DNA of 64,000 nucleotides, taken from positions 405,687 to 469,686 of the forward strand of contig NZ_MJUX01000003.1 in NCBI RefSeq assembly GCF_001927245.1, given 5' to 3'. The position numbers and the translations under genes are program-made. The notes below the pieces were generated by a model. The model saw only the letters and a list, made by a program, of their open reading frames with translations. It was not told where the DNA came from and made no database searches. Each line of letters begins with the position of its first letter. Within the stretch, counting starts at the first letter, position 1. Origin of the DNA: Acuticoccus yangtzensis. GTDB lineage: Bacteria > Pseudomonadota > Alphaproteobacteria > Rhizobiales > Amorphaceae. This document shows, in pieces, positions 26,836 to 34,427 of the stretch.

Positions 26836-28065
26836 TCAGGCGGCCGGGCGGTGGATTTCGGCGACAGGGCGCGTCAACGTGCGCCTGCCGCGCTTGAAGG
26901 CATAAAGCACCGGTGCGAGCTCGGACACCGCAGTGTGCTGGCTGGCGCAGTCGATCACCGCGAGGTCGGCCGATTTGCCCGGCTCCAGCCCATAATCGGC
27001 GATGTTCATCAGCTTGGCCGACCGGCTCGTCACCATGTTGAAGCACTCCACGATGTCGCCCGCCGCGCCCACGTGACAGATGTTGGCGTTGAGGTTGGCC
27101 ATGCGGATCAGCGAGCAGTCGCCGAACGGGGTGAACGGGTTGAGCACGTTGTTGGTGGAGAGCGAGCAGTTCACCCCGTGGTGCAGCAGCTCGTGGGCGT
27201 GGGCGACGCCGCGGGTGCGCCCCTCGGTCCGGTCGCGGCCCATCAGAAAGAGGTCGGTGGCCGGAAGCACGGTGAGCGCCACGCCCGCGTCCGCCATGCG
27301 CTTGCCGACGGCGGCCATCATGGCGGGATCGGCATAGGCGAGCTTGGTCACGTGGCCGATGGCGACGCGCCCGCCGCGCCCGAACTCCTCGGTCTTCCTG
27401 CACACATAGTCGAGGTCGAGCACCGAGGTGTCGGTGCCGAAGTCGAGGTGCATGTCGATGTCGGCGTCGAACTCGCGGGCGATGGCGAAAACGCGGTCGA
27501 TCTGGCCGTTCGGATCCGTGTCCGTATAAGGCGCGGCGCCGACGACCTTGGCGCCCTTCTTCATCGCCTCCACCATCAGCTCTTCGGTGCCGGGATTGTT
27601 GGTCATCCCCTCCTGCGGGAAGACGCAGATCTCGATGTCGATGGCCCACTTGTAGTCGGCGATGAGCGCCATCACGCCCTCGAAGCCGCGGAGGCCGATG
27701 CCGGGGTCCACCTCGAGCTGGGTGCGCATGTGGGTGGTGCCCTGGAGGATGCACTTCTCCAGCGTCTTGGAGCCGCGGGCGTAGACGTCCTCGGGCGTGA
27801 ACCCCGCCTTGGCCTTGGCAACCTCGCTGATCGCCTCGGGCAGATCGCCCTTCTTGGAGGCGCAGCGGTCGAGGATGCACGACTTGTCGAGGTGGATGTG
27901 GGTTTCGACGAAGCCTGGCGTGACGAGGCGGCCGGAGAGGTCCAGCGTCTCACCGTCGGCGGCAAGGCCCGTCTCGATCGCGGCGATCTTGCCGCCGTCG
28001 ATGCCGATGTCCACGCTGGTGGCGGGGTCGCCCGGCAGGCGGGCATCCTTCAGGATCAGGTCCAT
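26836..28065 (-). CDS. Amidohydrolase, cytosine deaminase-like
   Basis: 409-residue metal-dependent hydrolase. The first metal motif is VETHIHLDKS (His56, His58, Lys61), the THIHLDK form typical of cytosine deaminase and related enzymes. Later elements are MHLDFGTDTS, RVAIGHVTKLAYADP (metal His), VLPATDLFLMGRD and LSTNNVLNPFTPFGDCSLIR (the catalytic Asp normally found here is replaced by Asn-Asn in STNN). The C-terminal small beta domain includes LEPGKSADLAVIDC. Sits between the transporter and the amidase. Likely opens or deaminates a cyclic N-compound. Confidence 0.82.
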   Translation of the reverse strand: MDLILKDARLPGDPATSVDIGIDGGKIAAIETGLAADGETLDLSGRLVTPGFVETHIHLDKSCILDRCASKKGDLPEAISEVAKAKAGFTPEDVYARGSKTLEKCILQGTTHMRTQLEVDPGIGLRGFEGVMALIADYKWAIDIEICVFPQEGMTNNPGTEELMVEAMKKGAKVVGAAPYTDTDPNGQIDRVFAIAREFDADIDMHLDFGTDTSVLDLDYVCRKTEEFGRGGRVAIGHVTKLAYADPAMMAAVGKRMADAGVALTVLPATDLFLMGRDRTEGRTRGVAHAHELLHHGVNCSLSTNNVLNPFTPFGDCSLIRMANLNANICHVGAAGDIVECFNMVTSRSAKLMNIADYGLEPGKSADLAVIDCASQHTAVSELAPVLYAFKRGRRTLTRPVAEIHRPAA

Positions 28066-28080
28066 GATGGTCTCGCGGGT

Positions 28081-30546
28081 TCAGGAGGCGGCGCCGAGAT
28101 AGGCGTCCTCGAGGGTGTGGCTGGCGCGCACGGCGTCCGGCGTGCCGGAGGCCACGAACACGCCGCCCGACAGCACGTAGGCACGGTCGGCGATGGAGAG
28201 GGCCATGTCGGCCATCTGGTCGACGAGGAGAATGGTGGCGCCGTCGTCGCGCAGCGCGGCGAGGATGGCGTAGAGCTCCTCGATGAGCTTCGGGGCGAGG
28301 CCGAGCGACGGCTCGTCGAGGAGGAGCACGGTGGGCCGGGCGATGAGGCCTCTGGCGATGGCGAGCATCTGCTGCTCGCCGCCCGACAACAGCCCCGCCG
28401 GCTGGTTCTGCCGCTCGCGCAGGCGCGGGAAGCGGGTCAGCATCTCGTCCACGGCGGCGGACAGGTCGGCGGGCGGGCGGCCATAGGCGCCGAGCTTGAT
28501 GTTCTGCACCACACTGAGCTGGCCGAACACCTGCCGCCCCTCCGGGACGAGCACCAAGCCCCGCCGTGCGATGCGGTCGGCGCTCTCGCCTTCCAGATGG
28601 TCGCCCGCGAGCTGGATCTGTCCGCCGACGGGGCGGTGCAGGCCCGACAGCGCACGCATGAGGGTAGACTTGCCCGCCCCGTTGGCGCCGAGCACCGCGA
28701 CGAGCTCGCCCTTCGACACCTTGAGGTCGATGCCGCGCAGCACCTCGCTCGCCCCGTAGGAGGCGGAGAGGTTCGCCACCATCAGAGTGACGTCGCCGGG
28801 CACCTTGGCGGGCGCGGCCCGGCGGACGGCGGACGCGCCCTCACCGAGATAGGCTTTCAGCACCGCCGGGTTCTCGCGGATCGCGGCGGGCGTGCCCTCG
28901 GCGATCTTCACGCCCTGGTCGAGCACCAGGATGTGGTCAGAAATGCCCATCACCAGCGGCATGTCGTGCTCGATGAGGACGATGGTGAGCCCCTCGTCCG
29001 CCAGCCGCTTCAACAGGGTGCCGACGCGCTGGGTGTCATCCTCCGAAAGCCCCGCGGCGGGTTCGTCGAGCAGCACCACGTCGGGCCGAAAGGCGAGGGC
29101 GCGGGCGATCTCGACAAGGCGCTTGTCGACGTGTGGGAGGGTGCCCGCGGTGCGCTCCACGTCGCCGCTATAGCCGGTGAAGGCGAGCAGCGCCTCGGCC
29201 CGGCGGCGGCGGGCGGTGGTGGCCAGAGGCAGCACCGTCTCGACCCCGCCGACGCGCCCGTGCTTCATGGCGATCATCAGATTGTCGATCACGCTCATGT
29301 GCTCGAAAAGCTGCGTCGTCTGGTAGGTGCGGGCGATGCCGGCGCGGGCGACGCGGTGAGAACGCCGCCCGGTCAGGTCCGTGTCGCCGAGGCGCACGTT
29401 GCCCTTGTCGGGGCTGTAGTAGCCGGCGACGATGTTGAGCGCCGTCGTCTTGCCCGCGCCGTTGGGGCCGATGATCGACGTCACCTTGCCGGGCTCGGCC
29501 CTGAAGGAGACGCCCTGAACCGCCTTCACGCCGCCGAAGGTGATGGCGATGGCGTCCACCACCAGCGGCCGGGCGGAAGACGGCGCGACCTCCACGGCGG
29601 CGGCCGTCGCGGTGCGGGCCTTGGCGGCGGGGAGGAGGCCCGTCACCGCGCCGACGATGCCGCCGGGGGCTAGCCGCAGCACCACGAGGAGCAGCGCCGC
29701 CACCAGCAGGAGCCGGTATTCGGCGAGCCACGAGAAGGCTTCGGGCAGAAGCACGATGAGGAAGGCGCCGATGACGGGGCCGAGGATGGTGTCCGCCCCG
29801 CCGATCATCACCACCAGCAGGAACATGATGGATTCGAAGAAGGGGAAGCTTTCCGGGCTGATGAACCCGCTCATCGCCGCATAGACGCCGCCCGCGAGGC
29901 CCGCGAAGACGGCCGACACCGCGAACGCGGCGCAGCGCAGAAGCACCGGGTTGAAGCCGATCGACTGGGCCGCGACCTCCGAATCGCGCAGCGCCCTGAG
30001 CGCCTTGCCCCACGGGCTGGCGCTGAAGAGGGTGTAGAATGCGAGCGCCGCCAGCATCAGGACGAGGACGAGATAGGCGATCTCGGTCGGCCCGAACATC
30101 GTGCCGAACAGCACCGGCGGCATGATGCCGAGGATGCCGTTCCAGCCGCCGGTGAGGCCCTCCATCTCCGCCGCGCCCTGCTCGACGATGAACCCGAAGG
30201 CGATCGTCACCATGGCGAGATAAGGCCCGCGCACCCGTAGCGCCGGGATGGAGACGAGCGCCCCCGTCAGCCCCGCCAGCACGCCGCCCAGCGGCAAGGC
30301 GAGCCAAAAGCTGATCCCGTGGCTGACGGTGAGGATGCCCACCGTGTAGGCGCCGATGGCGTAGAAGCCGACATGGCCGAGCGAGATCTGCCCCGTCAGC
30401 CCGACGAGGATGTTGAGGCCGATGCCCACCACCGCCGTCAGCCCCGCCATGGAGAGGACGTAGACGAGATAGGCGTTCGACTGGCCGATCACGGCGATGG
30501 CGACGGCGGCGATGAGGACCCCGCCGAGAAGGTGTTTCAGCGTCAT
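28081..30546 (-). CDS. Triple-fusion Liv-type ABC transporter: permease LivM + ATPase LivG + ATPase LivF
   Basis: 821-residue single polypeptide. Residues 1-305 are a LivM-type permease (GLNILVGLTGQISLGHVGFY at 43-62). A 25-residue Ala-rich linker follows. The first ATPase, LivG-like, has Walker A GPNGAGKTT at 360-368 and Walker B VVLLDEPAAGLS near 490; its signature loop is degenerate (LPHVDKR). The second, LivF-like, has GANGAGKST at 620-628, signature LLSGGEQQML and LLLDEPSLGLAP. The frame is continuous with no internal start needed. It overlaps livH by 4 bases. Function: uptake of a branched-chain amino acid or amide-like substrate, energised by ATP at the inner membrane. Confidence 0.92.
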   Translation of the reverse strand: MTLKHLLGGVLIAAVAIAVIGQSNAYLVYVLSMAGLTAVVGIGLNILVGLTGQISLGHVGFYAIGAYTVGILTVSHGISFWLALPLGGVLAGLTGALVSIPALRVRGPYLAMVTIAFGFIVEQGAAEMEGLTGGWNGILGIMPPVLFGTMFGPTEIAYLVLVLMLAALAFYTLFSASPWGKALRALRDSEVAAQSIGFNPVLLRCAAFAVSAVFAGLAGGVYAAMSGFISPESFPFFESIMFLLVVMIGGADTILGPVIGAFLIVLLPEAFSWLAEYRLLLVAALLLVVLRLAPGGIVGAVTGLLPAAKARTATAAAVEVAPSSARPLVVDAIAITFGGVKAVQGVSFRAEPGKVTSIIGPNGAGKTTALNIVAGYYSPDKGNVRLGDTDLTGRRSHRVARAGIARTYQTTQLFEHMSVIDNLMIAMKHGRVGGVETVLPLATTARRRRAEALLAFTGYSGDVERTAGTLPHVDKRLVEIARALAFRPDVVLLDEPAAGLSEDDTQRVGTLLKRLADEGLTIVLIEHDMPLVMGISDHILVLDQGVKIAEGTPAAIRENPAVLKAYLGEGASAVRRAAPAKVPGDVTLMVANLSASYGASEVLRGIDLKVSKGELVAVLGANGAGKSTLMRALSGLHRPVGGQIQLAGDHLEGESADRIARRGLVLVPEGRQVFGQLSVVQNIKLGAYGRPPADLSAAVDEMLTRFPRLRERQNQPAGLLSGGEQQMLAIARGLIARPTVLLLDEPSLGLAPKLIEELYAILAALRDDGATILLVDQMADMALSIADRAYVLSGGVFVASGTPDAVRASHTLEDAYLGAAS

Positions 30547-31418
30547 ACCTTCTTCACCTCACGCGTGCCGAAAAGGCCGTCCGGGCGCAGAGCGAGCGCG
30601 ACGATGACGAGGCCGAAGGTGGAGATCTGCGTATAGGTGGAGCCGAAGAGGGCGGTGATCAGCGCCTCGGCGATGCCGTAGAGGAGCCCGGCGCACATCA
30701 CGCCCCACGGGTTGGTGATGCCGCCCAGGATGGCGACGGCGAAGGCCTTGATGCCGAACATCGTCCCCATGGTGGACGACACGGTGAAGAGCGGGGCGAT
30801 GAGGATGCCCGCGACGCCCGCGAAGAAGCCGGAGAGGGCGAAGGCGCCGGACACCACCATGGAGACGTTGATGCCCATGAGGCGCGCGGCGGCCTGGTTC
30901 TGCACCACCGCCATCATGGCAAGGCCGTGGCGGGTGCGGCGGAAGAACAGCGTGAGTAGCACCGCGAGCGTGAGGCCGACCACCGGGATCAGCACCTGCT
31001 GCGGCTGCACGTTGAGGCCGAAGAGCTGGAAGGTGCTGGAGGTCAGCGGCGTCGGCGGCATGCCGCGCGGGTCGCGCCCGAAGGTGAAGAGGACGATGTT
31101 GTCGATCAGGAGGCCGAGGGCGACGGTCGCCATCAGCCACGCCTCCGAGCCGCGCCGCACGAAGGGGCGCACGGCCACGCGCTCCACCACCAGCCCCCAC
31201 AGCGTGGAGGCGAAAAGTCCGGCGAGGATGGCGAGGGGGACGGGGAGGCCGAACGTCACCCACACGGAGAAGGTGACGACCGCGCCCAGCATCATCGTCG
31301 ACCCTTGGGCGAAGTTGACCGTGTTGGAGACCACGTAAGTGACGTAGAAACCGAGCGCGAGCAGCCCGTACATGGCGCCGAGGCCGAGGCCTGTGACGAG
31401 GGCCGAAAGGATGAGCAT
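30543..31418 (-). CDS. livH: Liv-type ABC transporter permease LivH
   Basis: 291-residue inner-membrane permease with about eight hydrophobic segments, the NFAQGSTMMLGA motif near residue 33 (family: N.AHG..MM.GA), and AILGGITNPWGVMCAGLLYG near residue 230. Start ATG 31418; the frame continues upstream but that part is charged and not family-like. It overlaps the fused LivMGF gene by 4 bases and is preceded by a hairpin that separates it from the binding-protein gene. Confidence 0.92.
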   Translation of the reverse strand: MLILSALVTGLGLGAMYGLLALGFYVTYVVSNTVNFAQGSTMMLGAVVTFSVWVTFGLPVPLAILAGLFASTLWGLVVERVAVRPFVRRGSEAWLMATVALGLLIDNIVLFTFGRDPRGMPPTPLTSSTFQLFGLNVQPQQVLIPVVGLTLAVLLTLFFRRTRHGLAMMAVVQNQAAARLMGINVSMVVSGAFALSGFFAGVAGILIAPLFTVSSTMGTMFGIKAFAVAILGGITNPWGVMCAGLLYGIAEALITALFGSTYTQISTFGLVIVALALRPDGLFGTREVKKV

Positions 31419-31469
31419 CAGGAAGACGAGCCTTGTGCTGCGATGATCCGGCCGGAGCGCGGCCGCGGA

Positions 31470-31496
31470 GCCGGACCGCCGCGTAGACGGTCCGGC
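31470..31496 (-). terminator. Intercistronic hairpin between binding-protein gene and livH
   Basis: Perfect 9-bp arms GCCGGACCG and CGGTCCGGC with a 9-base loop in the 100-base gap between the two genes. Such hairpins commonly allow more binding protein than permease by partial termination or mRNA protection; that role is inferred. Confidence 0.45.
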
Positions 31497-31518
31497 GATA
31501 CGCCGAAAGGCGGGCGGC

Positions 31519-32703
31519 TTATTCGGTCGGAACGACCTCGTCGCCCTCGTAGTGGACCATGATGTAGTCGTCCGGGCCGAGCGCATCGTGGTTCTCGGCC
31601 GAGAAGGGCTTCTCGTAGGTCTTGATCAGCCCTTCATAGGTGCCGTCGAGGTCCTCCAGCGCCTGGCGGATGGCGTCGCCGTCCGTCGAGCCGGCCTGGG
31701 TGATCGCCAGCGCCAGAAGGTGCATCGCGTCATAGGCGTTGGCGGTGCCGACCGGGGCCATGATGTCGCCCGCGTCCTCCACGTCGTCGTACTTCTCGGC
31801 GAGCATGGAGATGACCTTCTCGCCCACCGGGCCCTGCTCGCCGTGGAACGAGTAGGTCTGGATGAAGTGGGCGTCCGGCGCGGTCGGCCCGGCAAGCTCC
31901 GGGAAGCGCCCGCCGGCGATGCCCCAGTGCGACACCACCGGCGCGTCCCAGCCCATCCGCTCGCGCGACTTCATCATCTGTGCGCCCGGCGGCGTGTTGG
32001 TGACGAGGATGATCGCCTCGGCGCCCGCGTCGCGCAGCCGCGTCAGCTGCGGCGTCATGTCGACGTCGGCGTTCTCGAACGTCTCGATGCCGACGATCTC
32101 CACCGCGTCGTTCGCGTCGTCCGCGGCGGTGAGGCCCCGCTCGTTGGACTCGCCCCACGGATTGTTGATCAGCATCAGCCCGACCTTCGACGCGCCGAAC
32201 TTGGTGTTCGCGTAGTCGATCAGCTTCACGTCGACCAGGGCGTCGATCGCCGAGACGCGGAACACGAAGTTGGGGTCCGCCCCGTTGCGGGTGATTCCCG
32301 TGGCGGCCGCCCAGACGGCGATGAACGGCGTCTCGGTCTGGTTGGCGAGTGGCACGATGGCAAGGCCCACCGGCGAATCGATGCCGCCGAAGAAGGCGGT
32401 GACCTCTTCGTTGAAGATCAGCTCGCGCGCCGCGATCAGACCGCGCGGGGGACGCGATTCGTCGTCGCGCTGGACGAGCTCCAGCATGCGCCCGTCCAGA
32501 AGGCCGCCGGCGGCGTTGATCTCGTCGATCGCCACCATGAGGCCGCGTGTGATCGCCTCGCCGGACTGTGCCGAGGCGCCCGACAGCGCGGCGACGTGGC
32601 CGATCTTGATGGGATCGGCGGCCGCGGCGAGCCCGGCGCTGAGCGCCGCGATGCCGACGCCGGCGAGCGCCGTCAGCATCCGGGTTCTGATGAAGCTCCT
32701 CAT
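31519..32703 (-). CDS. Liv-type periplasmic substrate-binding protein
   Basis: 394 residues. Signal peptide of about 29 residues (basic start, hydrophobic core LTALAGVGIAALSAGLAAAA) then ADPIKIGHVAALSGASAQSG, the usual Peripla_BP_6 N-terminus; DGRMLELVQRDDESRPPRGL and AFFGGIDSPVGLAIVPLANQ follow. Start ATG 32703 with AAGGA close upstream; the open frame further upstream is not coding. First gene of the operon that contains livH, the LivMGF fusion, amidohydrolase and amidase. Divergent from the TetR gene. Confidence 0.93.
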   Translation of the reverse strand: MRSFIRTRMLTALAGVGIAALSAGLAAAADPIKIGHVAALSGASAQSGEAITRGLMVAIDEINAAGGLLDGRMLELVQRDDESRPPRGLIAARELIFNEEVTAFFGGIDSPVGLAIVPLANQTETPFIAVWAAATGITRNGADPNFVFRVSAIDALVDVKLIDYANTKFGASKVGLMLINNPWGESNERGLTAADDANDAVEIVGIETFENADVDMTPQLTRLRDAGAEAIILVTNTPPGAQMMKSRERMGWDAPVVSHWGIAGGRFPELAGPTAPDAHFIQTYSFHGEQGPVGEKVISMLAEKYDDVEDAGDIMAPVGTANAYDAMHLLALAITQAGSTDGDAIRQALEDLDGTYEGLIKTYEKPFSAENHDALGPDDYIMVHYEGDEVVPTE

Positions 32704-32788
32704 TGTGCCATCCTTCTGAACGTTGAAGATAAGCGCGCCGGAGGGTGGCGCTTGGCACTGCAAATGCAACGGCGGGGCCACATGCCGC

Positions 32789-32812
32789 TTGTAAGTGAAT
32801 TTTTACATACAA
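32789..32812. promoter_or_regulatory. Candidate TetR operator in the binding-protein/TetR divergent region
   Basis: A 24-bp imperfect palindrome (TTGTAAGT and ACATACAA at its ends, 9 of 12 positions symmetric) in an AT-rich patch of a GC-rich gap. It lies 86 bases from the binding-protein start and 104 bases from the TetR start, where a shared operator of a divergent TetR gene would be expected. Confidence 0.5.
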
Positions 32813-32916
32813 AAATTTGCGGGGCGCTCGAAGGACGGTGCGGCACCGCGTCGCCGAGGGCTACAAGGGAACGGCCGGCACAGGATCGGGTGCGGCGCAG
32901 GGAGCGAGGGTGAGGC

Positions 32917-33654
32917 GTGGCGGCAGGACGTGCAGCGGCAGAGGGCGAAGGTCCTGCGGCGAAGGTGGCCAACAAGGTGGCGGAAAGTCCGAAGGCCGCG
33001 CCGGCAAAGCGCCGGGTCGCCCGCGCACCGGCCAAGCGGGATGCCGCGGCCACCCGCCAACGCATCCTCGATGCCGCACGCCGCGCCTTCTGCGACCACG
33101 GCTACGAGGGCGCCCGGGTCGACCGGATCGCCGCCGCCGCACGGGCCAACGTGCAGATGATCTACCGCTATTATGGCGGCAAGGAGGACCTCTACCTGGC
33201 CGTCCTCGAGGACACCTATGCCTCGATCCGCACGCTGGAGCGTGAGCTCGACCTTGCCGCGCTGCCTCCGGTCGAGGGGATGCGCCGCCTGGTGGAGTTC
33301 ACCTTCGACTATCTGCGCGACAATCCGGACTTCGCCGCCATCATCCGCAACGAGAACATGATGGGCGGGCGCTTCGTGCGCAAACTCGCCATGGTGCCGG
33401 ATACGACGACGCCGCTGATGGCCGCCCTCAGCGATCTCCTCGACCGCGGCCACGCCGAGGGCGTCTTCCGGCCGAAGATCGACCCGCCCGAGCTTTACGT
33501 GACGATCCTGTCCCTGTGCATCATCCACATGGCGCAGCGCCACACCCTGTCGGTGATGTTCCAGCGCGACCTCGGCGCCGAGGATTGGCTGGGCGCATGG
33601 CGCGCCCGCGCTGTGGACGTGGTGCTGACCTACATGACCGCGCCGCGCGGCTGA
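32917..33654 (+). CDS. TetR/AcrR family transcriptional regulator
   Basis: 245 residues. After a ~45-residue Ala/Lys-rich leader comes the TetR DNA-binding domain (TRQRILDAARRAFCDHGYEG, about 48-67, and NVQMIYRYYGGKEDLYLAVL, about 80-99). The C-terminal ligand domain resembles the RutR/TetR_C family (DFAAIIRNENMMGGRFV). The start is taken as GTG at 32917; the leader is of uncertain extent. Divergent from the Liv/amidohydrolase operon, which it probably controls; RutR-like relatives respond to pyrimidine catabolites, which would suit the cytosine-deaminase-like enzyme, but this is inference. Confidence 0.85.
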   Translation: MAAGRAAAEGEGPAAKVANKVAESPKAAPAKRRVARAPAKRDAAATRQRILDAARRAFCDHGYEGARVDRIAAAARANVQMIYRYYGGKEDLYLAVLEDTYASIRTLERELDLAALPPVEGMRRLVEFTFDYLRDNPDFAAIIRNENMMGGRFVRKLAMVPDTTTPLMAALSDLLDRGHAEGVFRPKIDPPELYVTILSLCIIHMAQRHTLSVMFQRDLGAEDWLGAWRARAVDVVLTYMTAPRG

Positions 33655-33743
33655 GGCGGGGCCGGGTCACGCGGCCTTCAGCGCTGTGCGGGCGGGACCG
33701 CTGCTGCGAGGGCGTTCCCCCCTCGCGCTCCCCCGGTTCGCCA

Positions 33744-33848
33744 CCGATGTCCGCTCGCGGACATCGGCATCAAAGAGCGGCCAACTGCGCAACAGCGCAG
33801 TTGGGTGGCAGGGGTCAGATCAGGCTGAAGAAGCCTGACCTGACACCC
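33744..33848. repeat. Cluster of three tight hairpins in a gene-free gap
   Basis: Hairpin 1: 10-bp perfect arms CCGATGTCCG / CGGACATCGG (33744-33767, loop CTCG). Hairpin 2: 10-bp perfect arms CCAACTGCGC / GCGCAGTTGG (33781-33804, loop AACA). Hairpin 3: 13-bp arms with one mismatch, 33814-33826 with 33832-33844, extended by three more pairs past a bulge. The surrounding 33655-34008 gap holds no supported gene. The array resembles REP/BIME-type palindromic units; the arms are not copies of one another. Confidence 0.7.
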
Positions 33849-34008
33849 TGTATCGAGCCTTGGAAGAAGCGGGACGGCGTCAAGCGTCCGTGCTCCCCAT
33901 GCTCGCCCGCCCGCCAAGAGGGCGGCCTGCGCGTGGGTCCGCGCGGACACTTGACCCCGCCCCACTCCTTCACACCATGTGCCCGGGGCAAGAGGGTTTT
34001 GCGCGCTT

Positions 34009-34383
34009 TCAGGCGTAGTAGTGAATCTCCAGAAGGACGCAGCCCTTCTCGGACTTGAACGGGCCGTGATAGGCGCCCGGCGGACGGCAGGCATAAGTGT
34101 TCGGCGCGAATGCCTCGCCCCCGTTGCCGTTCTCGTCGTTGCCCACGGTCAGATCACCGGAGATCAGGTAGACCTCCTCATAGTAGTCGTGGACGAAGGG
34201 CTTCGTTGTATATTCGCCCGGCTCGAACTTCAGAATGCGCGTGCGGTTGCCGACCTTCTTCTCCTCATCGAGGAAACCGGCCAGCACCTTCTGCTGAATG
34301 CCGGCCGGGTAACCCGGAGGCGGCGCGAACCCCTCCGTCAAATCCACGGCGTGGAATTCCTTGTGTTCCTTGTCGATGGCCAT
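34009..34383 (-). CDS. Small cupin-domain protein
   Basis: 124 residues, a single cupin beta-barrel. The first cupin motif appears as FEPGEYTTKPFVHDYYEEVY, with the second His of the usual H-x-H replaced by Tyr; motif 2 is about GGEAFAPNTYACRPPGAYHG, with a conserved His. Start ATG 34383. It lies 44 bases downstream of the HpaB-like oxygenase on the same strand, so it may act on the hydroxylated product or bind a metal or regulator. Function unassigned. Confidence 0.7.
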   Translation of the reverse strand: MAIDKEHKEFHAVDLTEGFAPPPGYPAGIQQKVLAGFLDEEKKVGNRTRILKFEPGEYTTKPFVHDYYEEVYLISGDLTVGNDENGNGGEAFAPNTYACRPPGAYHGPFKSEKGCVLLEIHYYA

Positions 34384-34427
34384 CGGCGGTCTTTCGGTTG
34401 GAGAACGGGTGTCCGGTTGGTGACGGG

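Noticed and set aside
25613..27880. A 755-codon minus-strand frame that would fuse the amidohydrolase region with the amidase
   Set aside because: Upstream of 26833 it is out of register with the amidohydrolase and has no similarity to known proteins; the amidase begins at its own ATG.
33655..34008. A tRNA or small coding gene in the hairpin-rich gap
   Set aside because: No T-loop GTTCRA motif or cloverleaf could be found and no frame shows protein features.
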